Origin: Apis mellifera
Lineage: Eukaryota; Arthropoda; Insecta; Hymenoptera; Apidae
Assembly (NCBI RefSeq): GCF_003254395.2
Contig: NC_037640.1
Span: 12,610,789-12,674,788, forward strand
Direction of reading: 5' to 3'
DNA length: 64,000 nt
The position numbers were made by a program, and so were the translations under genes. Shown here piece by piece: positions 27,020 to 39,961 of this stretch; the first letter of the stretch is position 1, and every line of letters starts with the position of its first letter. The notes below the pieces were generated by a model that saw only the letters and a list, made by a program, of their open reading frames with translations, was not told the DNA's origin and did no database searches.

Positions 27020-30000
27020 CTGCCGAACAAGGGATGCCAAAGTTGCGACTCGTCGGGGGAGCTAGCGGTGGAGCTGACTTCCGGTTCCTGTTTAAGCAAA
27101 CCGCTCCTCACCCTGAGCAACGGCAAATAGGTATTGGTCCTTCGGGTGCTGGAAAGATCGATGGGGGCCGGCATGAGGGTGCCGATCGGTTTGCAGCTCA
27201 GCTTGGGCCTCGTCTGGACCGCGTTCCTCCTCCCGTTGCTCGCGTGGCCTCCCCCTTTCCCAGCCCCGTTCCCGATCCTCGGATGATGGGAGGACGATTG
27301 CCTCGACCTGGAGACGGGCCCCTCGCCGTGGTCCAGCACGTGTTGCAGATGCGCCAACGATATGACCAACAGATCCGGATCTCGGAGGAGGTCGGGCCTG
27401 GTCAACGCTTCCGGCAACCTGAGCTCGGGCCTCGACGCCAACAGTTTCGGTATCTCGGTGGCCGGGGAGGCCGCCAGCCCGGGCAAATAGTCCCTGGGCA
27501 CGAGGAGGGGGTCCGGTATCAGGTGTCCCGACGTCTCGATCAATTCTCTAAGTTGACTAGCCGGATCGAGAAGCTTGTCGGTGCTCGTCGACGTCGCGCA
27601 ACCCTCCTCCATGCGCACCCTCGCCCCTCCGCCCCTCTGGCACGCGGATTGACTCTTTTGCCTGCACCACTCGGCGGACACGGGCCTCTTCGCCCCCCTC
27701 GCCTCGAGATACGTGCTGCTGTGGATGTCGCCGCTCGACATCGGCCTCCCGCCCCCGCCGTTCCTCGCCTCCTGCAAACAACCCTTCGCCCCCCCCTTCC
27801 TCCCAGGATGCTCGAGCCGGGTCGGGAGGTGGTCGCTGGGCACCTGATCGCACCTGTTCGAGATCTCCCTCTGCTTCTCGTGATCCCTAATCTCCATCTG
27901 GCTCGGGGAGGACAGTATACCCTTCAACGTCAAATCGTTCTTCGCGTCCTCGGAGCAGGACACCGAGCAAGGCGGGCTCGGCAGCAGCCTCTCGAGGTAA
28001 GCCGAGGACGGCCTCCTCGAGGCGGGGGAGCACGGTATCCCGCTCGGCTGCGGGGACACGACCGTCCCTCGCGTTCTCAACTCCTCGAGCACCTGCTCGT
28101 CGAAGTGCTCCACGTCCTGGTACTTGCACTTCGCCTGCGCCTCGCTGTTCCTTCCGCTCTTCCTCTCGGTCGGCGCCGACCGTTCCTGTTCCGAGTTCCC
28201 CGTTCCCTGCCTGTGCAAGCAATCCAGATTCTGGCGTCTCAGGTCCTCCAACACTTGCGAGTCGCAATCATCCTCCTCCTCCTCCATTTCTCTTTCTTCG
28301 TCTTCCTCCTCGTCTTCGTCCTCTTCGTCTTCTTCTTCCTCGTGCAGGAATCCGTCCAACTTCGACTCGACCTCCTCGCTCTTAGGGAAATTCACCGTGC
28401 TCTCCGGAGACTCGACGCGCGACTTGGGGGGGGACGCGGTCGGCTGATTCGGATTTCGGTATCGATAGCTCGGAATGACGATCGATAAACCGGGAAGGTT
28501 TCTCGCGGCGCCCGACTCGGTCGCGGAATCGGCGAGCGCGTTGTTGCCGGTTTTCAGCAGCCTCTCCGCGCACTCGGCCTGCGAGTCGGGCGAGCGGCTC
28601 GACGAGGACGCCTTGGAGGCGGGCCTCGGCAACGCCGCCTTCTCGGCCGCGTGGCTCCTCGTCACGGAGACGGAGAGGCCGGGCGTGTTCCTCAACGCGT
28701 TCAGGATCTTCGAGCTGTCGTTGTAGTCGGCCAACTTCGCCGGCTCCTCGCAGCCGCCCGGCTCGTCCGGCCGCTCCTCCTCCGACCGCCCGTCGCTTTT
28801 CTTCGCGGAAATTATATCTTCCTCTTCCTCTTCATCTTCCTCCTCTTCGCTCTCGGTCTCTCGATAACCGGTGAGAATTTTCTCCTCGTGTATCTCTATT
28901 TTCTCCTCGTTACTCGGGTTACCAGGTTTGTCGTCGGCTACCTGTTGGTAGCTGGTGACCAGCTCGTTGGAGGATCGCTCGGCAGGCTCGATCTGGTAAG
29001 TTTTCGTGGAGTCGACGGGGAGATCGGCGCTAGGCGTGTCGGTGGCCAGAACCGGGGAGGCTGTTGCGTCGATCATGTTCAATATGTCCTGAATGCCCGC
29101 CTTGTTCCTTCTCCTTTTCTCCGGGCTCTCCGCTGCCCTCCTCCTCCTCCTCCTCCTCCTCCTCTCGTCGATAACATCCTCTTCCTCCTCCTCCTCGTCT
29201 TCTTCGTCGTTTTCTTCGTCCTCGTCGCTCATCTTCCCCCTCCGCCTCTGAAGGACATTCCGATGAACGGCCTCGGGCAAGCGAGAAAAGTGTAGCTGCT
29301 CCAGCACGACTCGCGGTTGGAACAGCTTGTCCCTCTGCAGCCTCTCCAGCTTGTTGTTGTTCCTCCTCTCCTTCTTGCCCCTCCACGCCTCCTCCTCCGA
29401 TATTATTATTCCATTATTATTCCCTTCCTCCTTCCTCTCGTTCCCTTCTTCCTCTTCTTCCTTTTCCTCCTCTTCCGAGGATCGCACCCTTTCCTCGTCC
29501 CAGTTGCTCCTCATCTCCTCGAGAGGGAAACCGTAAGCGCGGCGAGCCGACTTTCCCGCCTCATCGCGGCCCCCCCTCTTCCTCCCCGCCCGCAGCGCGC
29601 CGTTGGCCGACTCCTTCGCCCGGCCCCTCGCCCCCCTCTTCCGCCCGCCGAGTTTTCGGCCGTCGGCCGCCGGACGGGCGGCGGACGAGTTCGGGGCCGG
29701 GGCCTGGAACGACGGGGCTGGCGCGACGGCCGCGGCCGCGGTCACGCCCGAGTACATGTTGGACGCGGTCCTCGGTATCGAGCGCCATCCCTGCGCCGTC
29801 TTGGTCAGCTTGATGCGGTTCCGCTTGTCGTAGTCCTCGCATCTCACCTCGACTATCCTCTGCTCCCGCTGCGAGGCCCAGAGAAATATCGGGTTCACCT
29901 TCGGCCGCTTCTCCTCCGGCTCCTCCTCCTCCGCCGCCTCCTGCCTCTGGTGGCGCTTCTGGTGGTGGTGGTGGTGGTGGTGGTGGTGACGTCTTTGACG

Positions 30001-30036
30001 ACGGGGCGCTGTGCCCCGTGCGGGGGCCCCGCTCAT
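27020..30036 (-). CDS. Mblk-1: Mblk-1/E93-like transcription regulator, long 5' coding exon
   Basis: This exon encodes about 1006 residues. The frame is open upstream to an in-frame TAG at 30139-30141, and the first ATG is at 30034-30036 with a G at -3, so I start there. It ends at a clean donor (CAG|GTAATT) in phase 2. Visible features: a nine-His run (residues 17-25); a dense, conserved-looking block at about 43-91 (KRPKVNPIFLWASQRE... and DYDKRNRIKLTKTAQGW); several Glu/Asp runs; a nine-Arg stretch suited to nuclear import; a Leu-rich block at about 839-903 (PELRLPEALTRPDLLRDPD); PIDLS at 958-962, the form bound by the co-repressor CtBP; and LKQE at 981-984, a sumoylation-type motif. CtBP motifs are known in E93/Mblk-1, the ecdysone-pathway factor that specifies adult fate. 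Naming the gene rests on my recollection of this family, because its Pipsqueak-type HTH domains are absent here. Another large CtBP-binding regulator remains possible. Confidence 0.6.
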
Positions 30037-31150
30037 CACTCCATCCAACGAGCGGTTGTTACTTCCTCTTCCTTCTTCTCTTCTTTGCCCGCCAACTATT
30101 CTCCCCCACCCCACCTCTCGGCTTCCCAACGAGTCGCGCTACGTAAACATACGTACGTATTTGCGACAGTTTCTCCGAGTTCGTTGGGATAAAGGGGGAA
30201 AAGAAAAAAGAACGAGTCGAAAAGTCGTACGCAGTCTTCTAGCGCGGCTCCATCGACCGAGCAATTAGTTCGTATCACGGCGCAGCCGGGTCTCCCCCCA
30301 CCCGCCCGGCCCCGGCCTTCGAACTCACCCCGAAGTCAATTTCTCACCGTCCATTAACAAACAACAAGTCGGTTTGGTCGGGCAAGCGGCTTGGACGATC
30401 GATCTCAAGGGCATTGACATTGTTGACCCACCGCTTTCGAGACGCACAGGACACGCACTCCCTCTCCCTCTCCGCTGTTCCGTTATTGCGAGCACACGAG
30501 CTTCGGGAAGAAAGAAATTTTGTACACTCGAGAGCGGTTTAATTCCTGTTTGTATTCGCGATTAGATTTAGCGAAGAACGGCACGGACCGCGGGAATCGG
30601 GCTCGAACCGAAGGGACCCGAGCCGAGCCGAGTCCGCCCGAATCCAAATTCGTACGAATACGATTTTCATCCGAGGATCGGTCTTCTATGCAACGTCGAT
30701 TTGCATCGAGCTTGCGGCGTCGACTCCGTCGAGCTTACGGCAGCACTGAGTACGTTCGACCCATCGAGCTTCTCCGACATTCGCCTCTCTCTCTCTCTTT
30801 CTCTTCCTTCGCGAGGCTCTCTCTCTTCTCTCTCTCTCTCGCGCGCGCTGGTTACACGGTGGTTGCGCCGGCCTTGTCGCACCCTAAATCTCTCTCTCTC
30901 TCCTCGAAATTCTTTAATCCTTTCGACCGAACCACTTCAAGGTCCGTTTCCAAGCGAGCGCGCCTTCTGTCTCTCCTTTCGGGAAGGGATTATTATTTAT
31001 TTATTTGTTTATTTACTTTGTTCGTTTATTTTTCTTCCTCCTTCGTTTCACCGGGATCGACACTTTATCCTATCCCTCGACCACTGTGCCACGAATCGGC
31101 CACGATGGAAACGCGCTCGTCCAACAATTGTCATCGATGACATAACACCG
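30037..31150 (-). promoter_or_regulatory. Likely 5' untranslated/promoter-proximal region of the Mblk-1/E93-like gene
   Basis: The CpG-rich composition of the coding exon continues upstream to about 30.8 kb. On the minus strand GA-rich tracts occur at about 30785-30842 and 30889-30903, the kind of sequence bound by GAGA factor at insect developmental promoters. No clear TATA box was seen and the start site cannot be placed. The long plus-strand frame across 30520-31140 is a shadow of CT-rich composition. Confidence 0.35.
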
Positions 31151-31794
31151 TGAACAAACTTATCAACCGGTTACATGTCGTTACGCGCGGAGTCACTGTC
31201 TGGGAGCTACTGTCGGTACCTCCTCGTTGCCTTCCACTTCGTCGCCGCCGCCCCCGCTCCTCGGAATCGCGACTCAGGATCGGATCTATCCGCGACGCCC
31301 CTCGTCTTGTTCCTTCGTTTTTTTTCTCTTCGGTTTTCTTCCTTCCTTCCTTCCTTCCTTCCTTCCTTCGTTGCTTCGAGAAAAAGACGTATCGCTTATT
31401 GGCCTCCTTTCTTCCTCTTTTTTTTCCTCCTTGTTATAGAGCCTTCTTCTGCGGAATATTAATTTATTATTTTTTAACGATATTGTTGAAAAAGGAAAAA
31501 GAGAAACGGAGGGCGATAATTTTCTTATTTTCGGGAAAATTTTCACGCGCTTCTCGTGTCGCAATACGCGTTATGACTGTAACGTCGGTTATTTCTGACC
31601 GCGTTCAGTTTCAATGCGGATGAGAATTCGGTGATAATTCGAATTTTTTTTTAAATGAAATTGTTCGAGGAGAAAATATGAGGCTCGATAAAGATTTTAT
31701 CGTTGCGAGATTATATACGATCGATTATATACGAAATTTGTTGTGTTTTTTTTTCCCCCGTTTGTTATTCCTTTCAATGTAATCGTTGTTGTTG

Positions 31795-31831
<37 letters not shown>

Positions 31832-32938
31832 GCTCTTATTGTTGTTTATGGGATAATCGAGTTTCGATTCTCGACGACGAATGTTAAAATTCGTTTTAAC
31901 ATTCCGATTAATTTAAATAATCTTGACGTCGGAATAGATATATTGTAATTTCGTGCTTTGCAACTTGTGTGTGAGTGTGGATAACCGCGTCGGAAGTTAT
32001 TTATAAAGTAAAGTGTGTTTCTACATTTTCAACGCGGGATACGGCTCTCTCTTCGAGAATTCTTTGTGCCAAAATTAATATGACAACAAAATATTTTTTT
32101 ACACCCTTTGCTAATTAAAAACTACGTTGCAATTCTCGTAAACTTCGCAATTTGTTTCTCTGAGCGATTAAATGAAACCTTCCTGAAATGTATGGAAAAA
32201 AAATCACGCGCGAATTTCGAATTGTTATATAAAATACATTTTATCCGGAAGAAACTGTGATTTTTATTTTCGATAGTTTTGAATAACCAAAAAAAAAAAA
32301 AAAAAAAAATTGCAACGAACAAAAAGAAAAAAACGATTAAAAAATTTGTATAACCAAGCATACGATTTTTAAAGTTAAAATCCAAAATATAGCGTAGCAC
32401 GAGTAAAAGTTTTCGAAATAAAAAAAATATAAATTACAATTACTACTCCATTACAGGAAAAGTAGCGAAGAGAAATTTTTATACCCTAAAACTTTTTTTT
32501 GATTGATAATTCCCAATAACGCGGGGTGACGGAACGCAGCGTGCCGGCACTGTCGCGTTCTTACCCCTTACCCCGAGATAGCCAGCTCGCGACCGGAGCA
32601 CCGACCATGGAGAGAGACCGAAGGTACAACGAACGAGGACGGAGCGCGAAGGAAGAGAATGGGATAACCTGTGTGTATATACGGGTATACAGAGTGTACC
32701 GAAGGTAACTTCGATTACAATAGTATCAACGATTTTACCGGCATTAAAGCCGGGAGAGTAGGAAAGGGAAAAGAAATAAAAAAAATCCTCGTCGATTAAC
32801 CTTATGCGCGTTATCAACAATCCTCCTCCTTTCGTCGTTTTATTTAAATCGTTTCGTTTCCGATAAACGAGATATTCCTAAACATTTCGAAGCACGACAA
32901 ATTAGCACAAGGTCGTGATCAACTGCGTTAAACGGGCA

Positions 32939-32979
<41 letters not shown>

Positions 32980-35900
32980 TCAATATTGGATTTACGTTTA
33001 TATCGACGATTCTACTCGTTCGTCGTTCGCTTTCCAATTCGTACACGTCTCGCGTTTCACGGGCTCGTTTTTCCGTTCGTACGGAATTGTTGCATGAAGA
33101 GAAAGAGAAAGAGAAAGAGAAAAAGAAAGGAAAGGGGAAAAAAAAAAAGGACGTTGGTATTTTCAGAACGAGAGATTTACCCGTGTCCCCGACGAGGAAC
33201 TAGTTTTCGATAAACGAGCACCTCCTCGTTAAGTGGCTCCACGAAGGGGGCCGAAATCGTACTCACCCTATATCCCCGAGCGTTGGCGGGACAGAGAGGG
33301 CCGGTGCGGTGAAGGTGGGAGAGAGAGGGGGGCGCGCACGAAGAGGGAGCGGTGGGACAGAGAGAGCGAAATATTTTTATTAAAAGGAGGGAGGCGACTT
33401 AATGGAGGGAGAGAGACGGATTCGCGGCGCAGTACACCGTGTCGGATGCTGATGCTGCATTAAGCCCCGTTTGCACTTCCGCCCTTCCATTCGCGAGCTT
33501 CGATCCTTTTCATATGGCTCCCTTCGCGCCGTTCCGTTCCCAGGAATTGTGTTTTCGATCATTTTAATTTCATATAGTATAATCATTCCCGCCAATTCTA
33601 CCGAGATTAATCCCAGCGATGTGTACTCGTTGTCGCGTTGATTTATTTATTTTTCTTTTTTTCTCTCTCTCTCCTTTTTTTCTTTTTTTTTTTTTACGCA
33701 AGCATTTTCGGTCCAACGAATTTGAATGAAACCTGCGGCGGAGGATTTGGAACGCTTTGAAGGGAATAATAGCATCAGCCGGATCCGATGAACATCAATT
33801 ACGGCGCACGTAAAGAAAAAAGAATGAAATTTCGCCCGTCTGGTACGGTTAAATTGGAACAAAATACAATTCTGAAATGTTGCCGCTTTATTAACGAGAA
33901 TGTTTTCTTTTGTAAGATTAATTATAAATTTATATTAAAATGAAAATGTACGCGACGTTAAAATTAGAATTAATAATGATAAAAATAATTATATCACGAT
34001 AATCGTATATATAACTAAAAATAAAATTCTACGATATTAGATGCGCGATAATAATTCGTATGAAAATTTTTAATACAGCTTACCTCATACGATCTTTTAT
34101 ACGTTTCGTGTATACTTGTACGTTTCAAAGAATATAACGAAACGAGATACACAACGAGGAGTCTCATTGTGTGGTGAAGAACCATCGACAAACAATGTTA
34201 CGAAGAGGGGAACTGCACGTCTAAGGACATAATCATAAAAGAAATCCTTCCGAATGGAAGCGCTATTGACTCGGTGGCAGTGTTGCATACCAATAAATGA
34301 TATCGACCTGCCGAATTTACAATTTCGTCGTGCAGGCGACACGCTCGATCTTATCGACCGAGAGCCGATATATATCGTCGAAGCAGAAAACGATACACAT
34401 TGTTAACTGTGTTTTTATCGAGTAACAACTAGCCTTCCTCGTGTTTGTTCGCGACTTAAGGCAAACACGAGGTATACCAACAAGGTCACGTGATGGACTT
34501 CGTTCAGGACGAGACGAGGGAGCATACATAGAAGGGAGACGTCACTGACCGTGAACGCACGCGAGACTCGCGACAATTTTGTCCACGACATAGCAGGAAC
34601 TCCGTGCATCGGCAGATAAAGCGGAAGAATGCGGCCTCGGTGAACTTTGATTCGGGGAAAATGCGCCTTCTGCCATTTTCTAATCGCCTCTTTCTAATGG
34701 ACGAATGTTAAAACGAACTGCCATGTTAAAAATGTATTCTAATGTATTCTAACGAAAATTGAATATACTCTACGACGAAATAATCTTTTTCTCTGGGAAA
34801 AAATATTTTGAATAAATTGTGCATATAAATAAATTTTTTGTCCCTGAAAGAAAACGAAATCAATGAAATCTATTTTCAGCTGAATATAATTTATTTGCTA
34901 ACAACTGCATCACACGAACGGCTTCCGTCGAGTAATTCGAGAAAGCGTTCAATGTTCATTTAACGAAATATCCGAGGAAACGTATCCGAATTGATCTGAT
35001 ATACTGATTCGAGATGATTAAATGATTAATTGTTTTTTATTTTTTGTTTTTCTTATACTTTTATCATTTAATTATAAATATGAATAAATAAAATTTGATT
35101 TATTTTAATACGTATTCATAATAATTAGCATTGCAATTAGTTATTTATAAATAGTTGTACTTATTAATTCGTAATATTAAATCTATATATACAACGAATA
35201 ACGTAAGTTTCATAATCTACTTTTCAAATAAAAATATAATACGTATATTATAATAATTTATTGAAATGTGTATAAAAAAATTGCACTTAAAATTTTTTTT
35301 GGAATAAAATTAATATTTCATATAGAAATCTGTGTTATCGGCTGAATGATGTTTGAGATTCACATCATTTCTTACCAGAGAGCACAATGGTTCCTTATCG
35401 TTCATTACTATTTTAAACGAAATCACAAAACGTAACTTTTCTATCAATTAAAAATAACGTTGTAATTAAAAATTAAAAAGTTTTGGATTTGGAACGTTAA
35501 AAAATTAACTCGTAACATTTAGATACTTACGAATTTATCGAAAGATAGATACAATAATGTTGATTATTATTTGGATTAAATTTATCGACGTTATTCATCT
35601 AGACAATAATTTTGCATTTATCCTTATATTATTTTAATAATATCAACATATAAATATAAATCGTTTATCTCGAATGCTAACAAATATTTTTCCTCGTTTT
35701 ATTTGTTATTCTCACTTTCCAATTCGTTGTTAAAAATTATTAAAAAATGTTTACATTATGGAAAATCGTTTCAAACGTAAAATAAACAATATCTCTAAAT
35801 TTGAAACGATATTTTTAGCATACGATGTTGAATAAAAACATAAAAAAAATTCTCACGTATATATATTTGGCCCGAGATACTTCCTGATCGCTACAGGTGG

Positions 35901-38900
35901 TCTGGTAAAACCTTCTTTTAGGTTTGGTACGCCTACACGTTTCAAGACGTCATTGGATTTTCTCTAGTCCAACTCATTCCATTCTTTCGTCCGAATCCAT
36001 TGATGCTAACAACATAAACCGTGGTGAACTGGTCGCTGGTACAACTCGTTACGTCAATTGCTAAATTTGAATTTCACTCGGCTTCGCAGAAGTTTAACCT
36101 CTCTGGACGTCAATCGAATCACTGAACCTAACTAATCGATCGAAACGCCATACAATTGGCGGGAATTTACATATGCCCGCGGGAAAATTTGATTTCGAGT
36201 TCTACGATTATTACGAAATTCGATATTTACACAAGTTTTACAAAATTGTTCAGTTGCATAAAAATATCAATACACATTGAATTATGAATAGAATTATGAT
36301 GATACTTCCTATGGATTTATAAATTTTTTTTAATATTAAAAATTTATATTGACCGACTGTTTTTATTTCATATCTTTCGTAAATATAACTTTAATTTTTT
36401 TTATTCTTTTTTTACTAAACATTTTCATCCAAAATAATGTATTTTCTTCGACTTTCCTTTAACAAAGATCTGTTTCATCGTTACAATCGCATACATGTAT
36501 TCAATTTTTTTCTGAATACTCACATTGACGTCAGACATTATTTTTACTGGAAATATTATGTATATACAAAATCAACGATTTTAGTTAGGAATTTAATTAT
36601 ATTATGCATTCATCATCTTCATTCATAACGATTGAACAATAAGTATCAAAAAACATTCACCTTGATAAATATATATATATATGATATTTGTATAGAATCT
36701 ATTTATAAAGATATTAAATTGAAAATTGTTTGAAACATAAAGAATATAAAAAACTTACTTATCATTTTATCTATTATGTATTTATTACTATATCTAGCAC
36801 ATAATAATATATCCGCTTTGTCATTACGAACTTTTCTTATCATTTTATTTAGAGAAAAATTAAAAAATTTTTCTGAAAATCTTATCTTTATCTTTTTTTT
36901 TTTTTTTAAATCAATTTCTTTCTATTTTTAATTTAATAAAAATTTGGAGAGCATAAAAATTAATTTTTTTTCTTTTTTGCAAGATAATTTTACTTTTTTT
37001 TCGATGAGAGAATTATAAAATGAAGATAAATATGTATTTAAATGCCTCAACAATAAATCACACAATGTATAATAACCGATATAACAACCGGAACTGATAA
37101 GAAAAATTTTTCTTATAAAAAAGTAACATTGTCATTTATTTACAATAATTTCTTCGTGTGTAAATAATGATTTAATATTAATGAATGAAATTCTTTATAA
37201 TATAAGGATAAAAGAAAATTGATAAAATAAACTTGTGAATTCTTAAACTTCTAGTCAGCTCTAAACCGATAAACCTGGTTTCTCTCTAAATTTATCCCTG
37301 GTGATTAATCCCCTGTAACTGTAGATATAACTATATAAATTTCAAAAAATTACAAAAACCGGCGATCATATTACCCGCTCAATAACCTTAAAAATTCCGT
37401 TTATACGTTTCATCGATGCACCGTACTTTATCACCACGAAGATCTGTACAATCCATGCAGCAACGCGGAGACAAATATTTTTCTTTTTCTTTTTTCTCGT
37501 TTCACATTTTAATTAAGATCCATGTCCATCTAAAAATAAAAATTCTTAAATTACAACTTGCCGTGCTACGTTCGTTCCGTTCGAATTGAATCGAAGGAAG
37601 AAAGATTTGGAATGGAACAAATGCGCAAATATCTGCAAATATCACCTTCATCGAGGAATAACATAACGGTTTCTGTTACGCACAACTGGCCGATCCATCC
37701 GGATACTACAATTCGAAATTCGGGGAAAATCATTCAACTTTGCATTTCGCGGAATTATATATGTAACAAAGTTCAAAACTATATATATTTTACGCTCACG
37801 CCTACGTCATCTCGATCGGAGATAATAGAAAAATTTTCTCCGATATTACGTCACATTATGCCGATATCGTTCGTAAAAGTATTTTTTAACGAGTAGAAAG
37901 GGAGGTTGACCGATATCGCAAATTCATTGAATTTTCCTTCAATTTCCGTATTATTCGACGTATTATTATTATTATTATTTCCTTTCTTTCTTTCTTTCAC
38001 GTTTCATTTCGACGAACAACGGGGGAAAATATTTCATCCTTGTCCCGAATGTTTTCATTTTGATTCACACTAGTCGTTTCGATTTTTACCGAGGAAAGAA
38101 TACGAATTTGCGAATTCGATCCATTTCCAATTTTCAAAAATGTAAAAAATGAAAGTCAGAATACGTATAGAAAGACACAAGTTGTATAATATATCAAAAG
38201 TTATATACCTTCCTTTTAAAGGTTAGGCAAAGAGGTACGCTTGCTTTTTTCGCCCGGTGAACAGAGATGCAAAATTATTAATCAATCGATATTTTTGATC
38301 ATCACAAGCACGATGTAGTAGTTCTCGTGAATTTTAGACGTGATAAGAGATAGTAACAAGTAAAATAGCATGAATCACAACATATGCGTAACGACACTAT
38401 TACAGCATGACTATCGAAAAAAAAATTGATAAATTAAAGTGGGTTAATAATCCAAGTAGAAAATTATCGTTTAAGCAACTTAATATTCAACTTACGTAAG
38501 AACGTTAATTTATACACTAATTCAACAATATTAAAATATTTATCTTTTTCTTAATAACCTGTACAAAATCACGAAAATTGAATTACCGATCGATATACAG
38601 GGAGAAGGATTGAACGTAACTAAAATATAACCTAAAATATACTCACTCGACGAAGAAGAAACTCTTTTCGTTTCATTCCCTTTTTTGAATGATCCATCCG
38701 ATGTGTAATTACAACACCTGTCTCTACTCGATCTAAGAAATGTAAGTATGATGCATCGTACGAGTAATCGTGCACTGATAAATAAAGGAGGAGTGTGAGG
38801 AGTGCGGCCAGTGTGCTGGCGGACATCGATGGGTGAACCACGTGGATTTCGACAGATATATTATACAATATATATATACATACATACATACATACACGCA

Positions 38901-39162
38901 ATTACGTGATTCGATAAATTTAAATAACAATCGATTAGAGGAACAATCGCATTAGATCGTAATACGAGAAAAAATCGGAAGAAAGAAAAATTATCATCGC
39001 TCGAACGATTTAAATTCAATTCGAAATTCGAAATCGAAAGTGAATAACGATTTTTCGCGCGCGAATGCGCGTGTTGTTAAAATTTCGTCGTCTTTTTTTC
39101 ACGGATTAATTAAACGCGCGATTGATAATAGGTAACTGTGAGATAAAACTTACGTAATTTCA
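31151..39162. other. Intergenic flank, no supported gene
   Basis: It includes (TTCC)n at about 31338-31369, (TTA)n at about 31797-31831, poly-A near 32288-32310, (TC)n at about 32943-32977, (GAGAAA)n near 33098-33122, and a long AT-rich part with modest CpG from about 34.8 to 37.5 kb. A moderately GC-richer patch at 34.1-34.7 kb has CAAGGTCACGTG at 34481-34492. Short open frames at 36437-36628 and 37558-37896 (+) are not recognisable and lack splice or codon support. Confidence 0.45.
31338..31369. repeat. (TTCC)n microsatellite
   Basis: Eight near-perfect TTCC repeats lie upstream of the Mblk-1/E93-like gene. A similar tract lies at about 57511-57548 in the class C receptor intron. Confidence 0.9.
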
Positions 39163-39237
39163 ATGCCGAAACGTATTGTTTCCATTGTAATCAATTTCTT
39201 TTCTTTTTCAACTGGATATATCCTAGCGAAGGAACAG
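39163..39237 (+). CDS. Candidate signal-peptide-like first exon (uncertain)
   Basis: An ATG at 39163 opens 25 codons reading MPKRIVSIVINFFSFSTGYI and then LAKEQ, ending at a donor (CAG|GTATGA) in phase 0. A basic start followed by a hydrophobic stretch is signal-peptide-like. Joined to the acceptor at 39613 it would give a peptide of only 40 residues. The phase does not fit the longer frame of that exon unless a further exon intervenes. It may equally be chance. Confidence 0.2.
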
Positions 39238-39613
39238 GTATGATATAGAAAAAAAAAATTAAGCACCATTTTATAATTATAACAAAGAGATATATACAAG
39301 AATATAATTTTCCTTTCTTATGCAACCATCTTGTTATTGTATTTGTATCAAAGATCCGGTTTTTTTATTTTCCTCGAAATAACGGACCATTCATTTTTTA
39401 TTAATAATAAAATCGATCTCGAGTGTCATGCTTTGAAGATATTTTAATTCACTGGGTTTTTACCCGGTTTAGCTACATTCGATAGATGACTAATTTTTCG
39501 GTTATTCCTTATAAGCCGTATCTTATAATATTGCTTACTCCAAAGTCATTAATTAAACACAACCGCTTCTTCATAGTTGAGTCGCGATTAAATAAGGCTA
39601 TTTGTTATTCCAG

Positions 39614-39810
39614 ATCTCGTTCGAAACACTGCCATTTTTGATACAATCGACGAATTATTAAGACCGGTTGGATTATTAATTCTCCTTTGGTTAAATATAC
39701 CGATTTTGCTCTTCGAAGAAGGAGAAGAGAGACTTGTTCCGTTATTTTCATTCTTATGGTTCATTATTTGGTCGAAAAGCTGGAAAATAATCAGAGAAGG
39801 AGTTGTATAA
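39614..39810 (+). CDS. Candidate short exon encoding two hydrophobic segments (uncertain)
   Basis: A clean acceptor (TTGTTATTCCAG) precedes 39614. Read with one base from an upstream exon, 65 codons stay open to a TAA at 39808-39810, including ELLRPVGLLILLWLNIPILL and RLVPLFSFLWFIIW, which look like membrane segments. I do not recognise it. No upstream exon with the right phase was identified; direct joining to the signal-like piece at 39163-39237 uses another frame and stops after 15 codons. The opposite strand is also open here, so the real coding strand is unresolved. Confidence 0.25.
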
Positions 39811-39894
39811 ATATAATGGAAATCCGGGTGTAATATCTTGGAAATATATAATCTCTGTTACCTGAAATCTCTCTTTAACTCTTTAATCTTATAC

Positions 39895-39961
39895 CTCTCT
39901 TCTTTTCAACCTCTTGTTTCAATTTGAATAATTTCAAGTATTTGGAGAGGGCAGGATCATC
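39895..39961 (-). CDS. Candidate isolated minus-strand exon (uncertain)
   Basis: A strong polypyrimidine acceptor (CTTTTTTCACAG) is followed by 22 codons reading DDPALSKYLKLFKLKQEVEK then KR, and a donor-like AG|GTATAAG in phase 1. The Lys/Leu-rich, coiled-coil-like sequence with balanced codons looks protein-like in an AT-rich region, but I do not recognise the family and could not find phase-matched partners. If the donor is not used the frame ends a few codons on. Confidence 0.22.

Noticed and set aside
27034..28488. Plus-strand open frame of 484 codons
   Set aside because: It is antisense to the long minus-strand exon, Arg/Pro/Leu-rich as expected for the complement of GC-rich coding DNA, and has no recognisable domain.
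30037..30129. Upstream extension of the long regulator exon to a TTG at 30127-30129
   Set aside because: TTG is not a usual start in animals. The first ATG is at 30034-30036, and an in-frame stop lies at 30139-30141.
29317..30192. Plus-strand open frame of 291 codons
   Set aside because: Antisense shadow of the same exon; its poly-Leu and poly-Val runs are the complement of acidic and His codons.
30520..31153. Plus-strand frames of 206 and 150 codons upstream of the regulator
   Set aside because: Arg/Ser/Leu-rich products of CT-rich sequence; two frames are open together and neither resembles a protein family.
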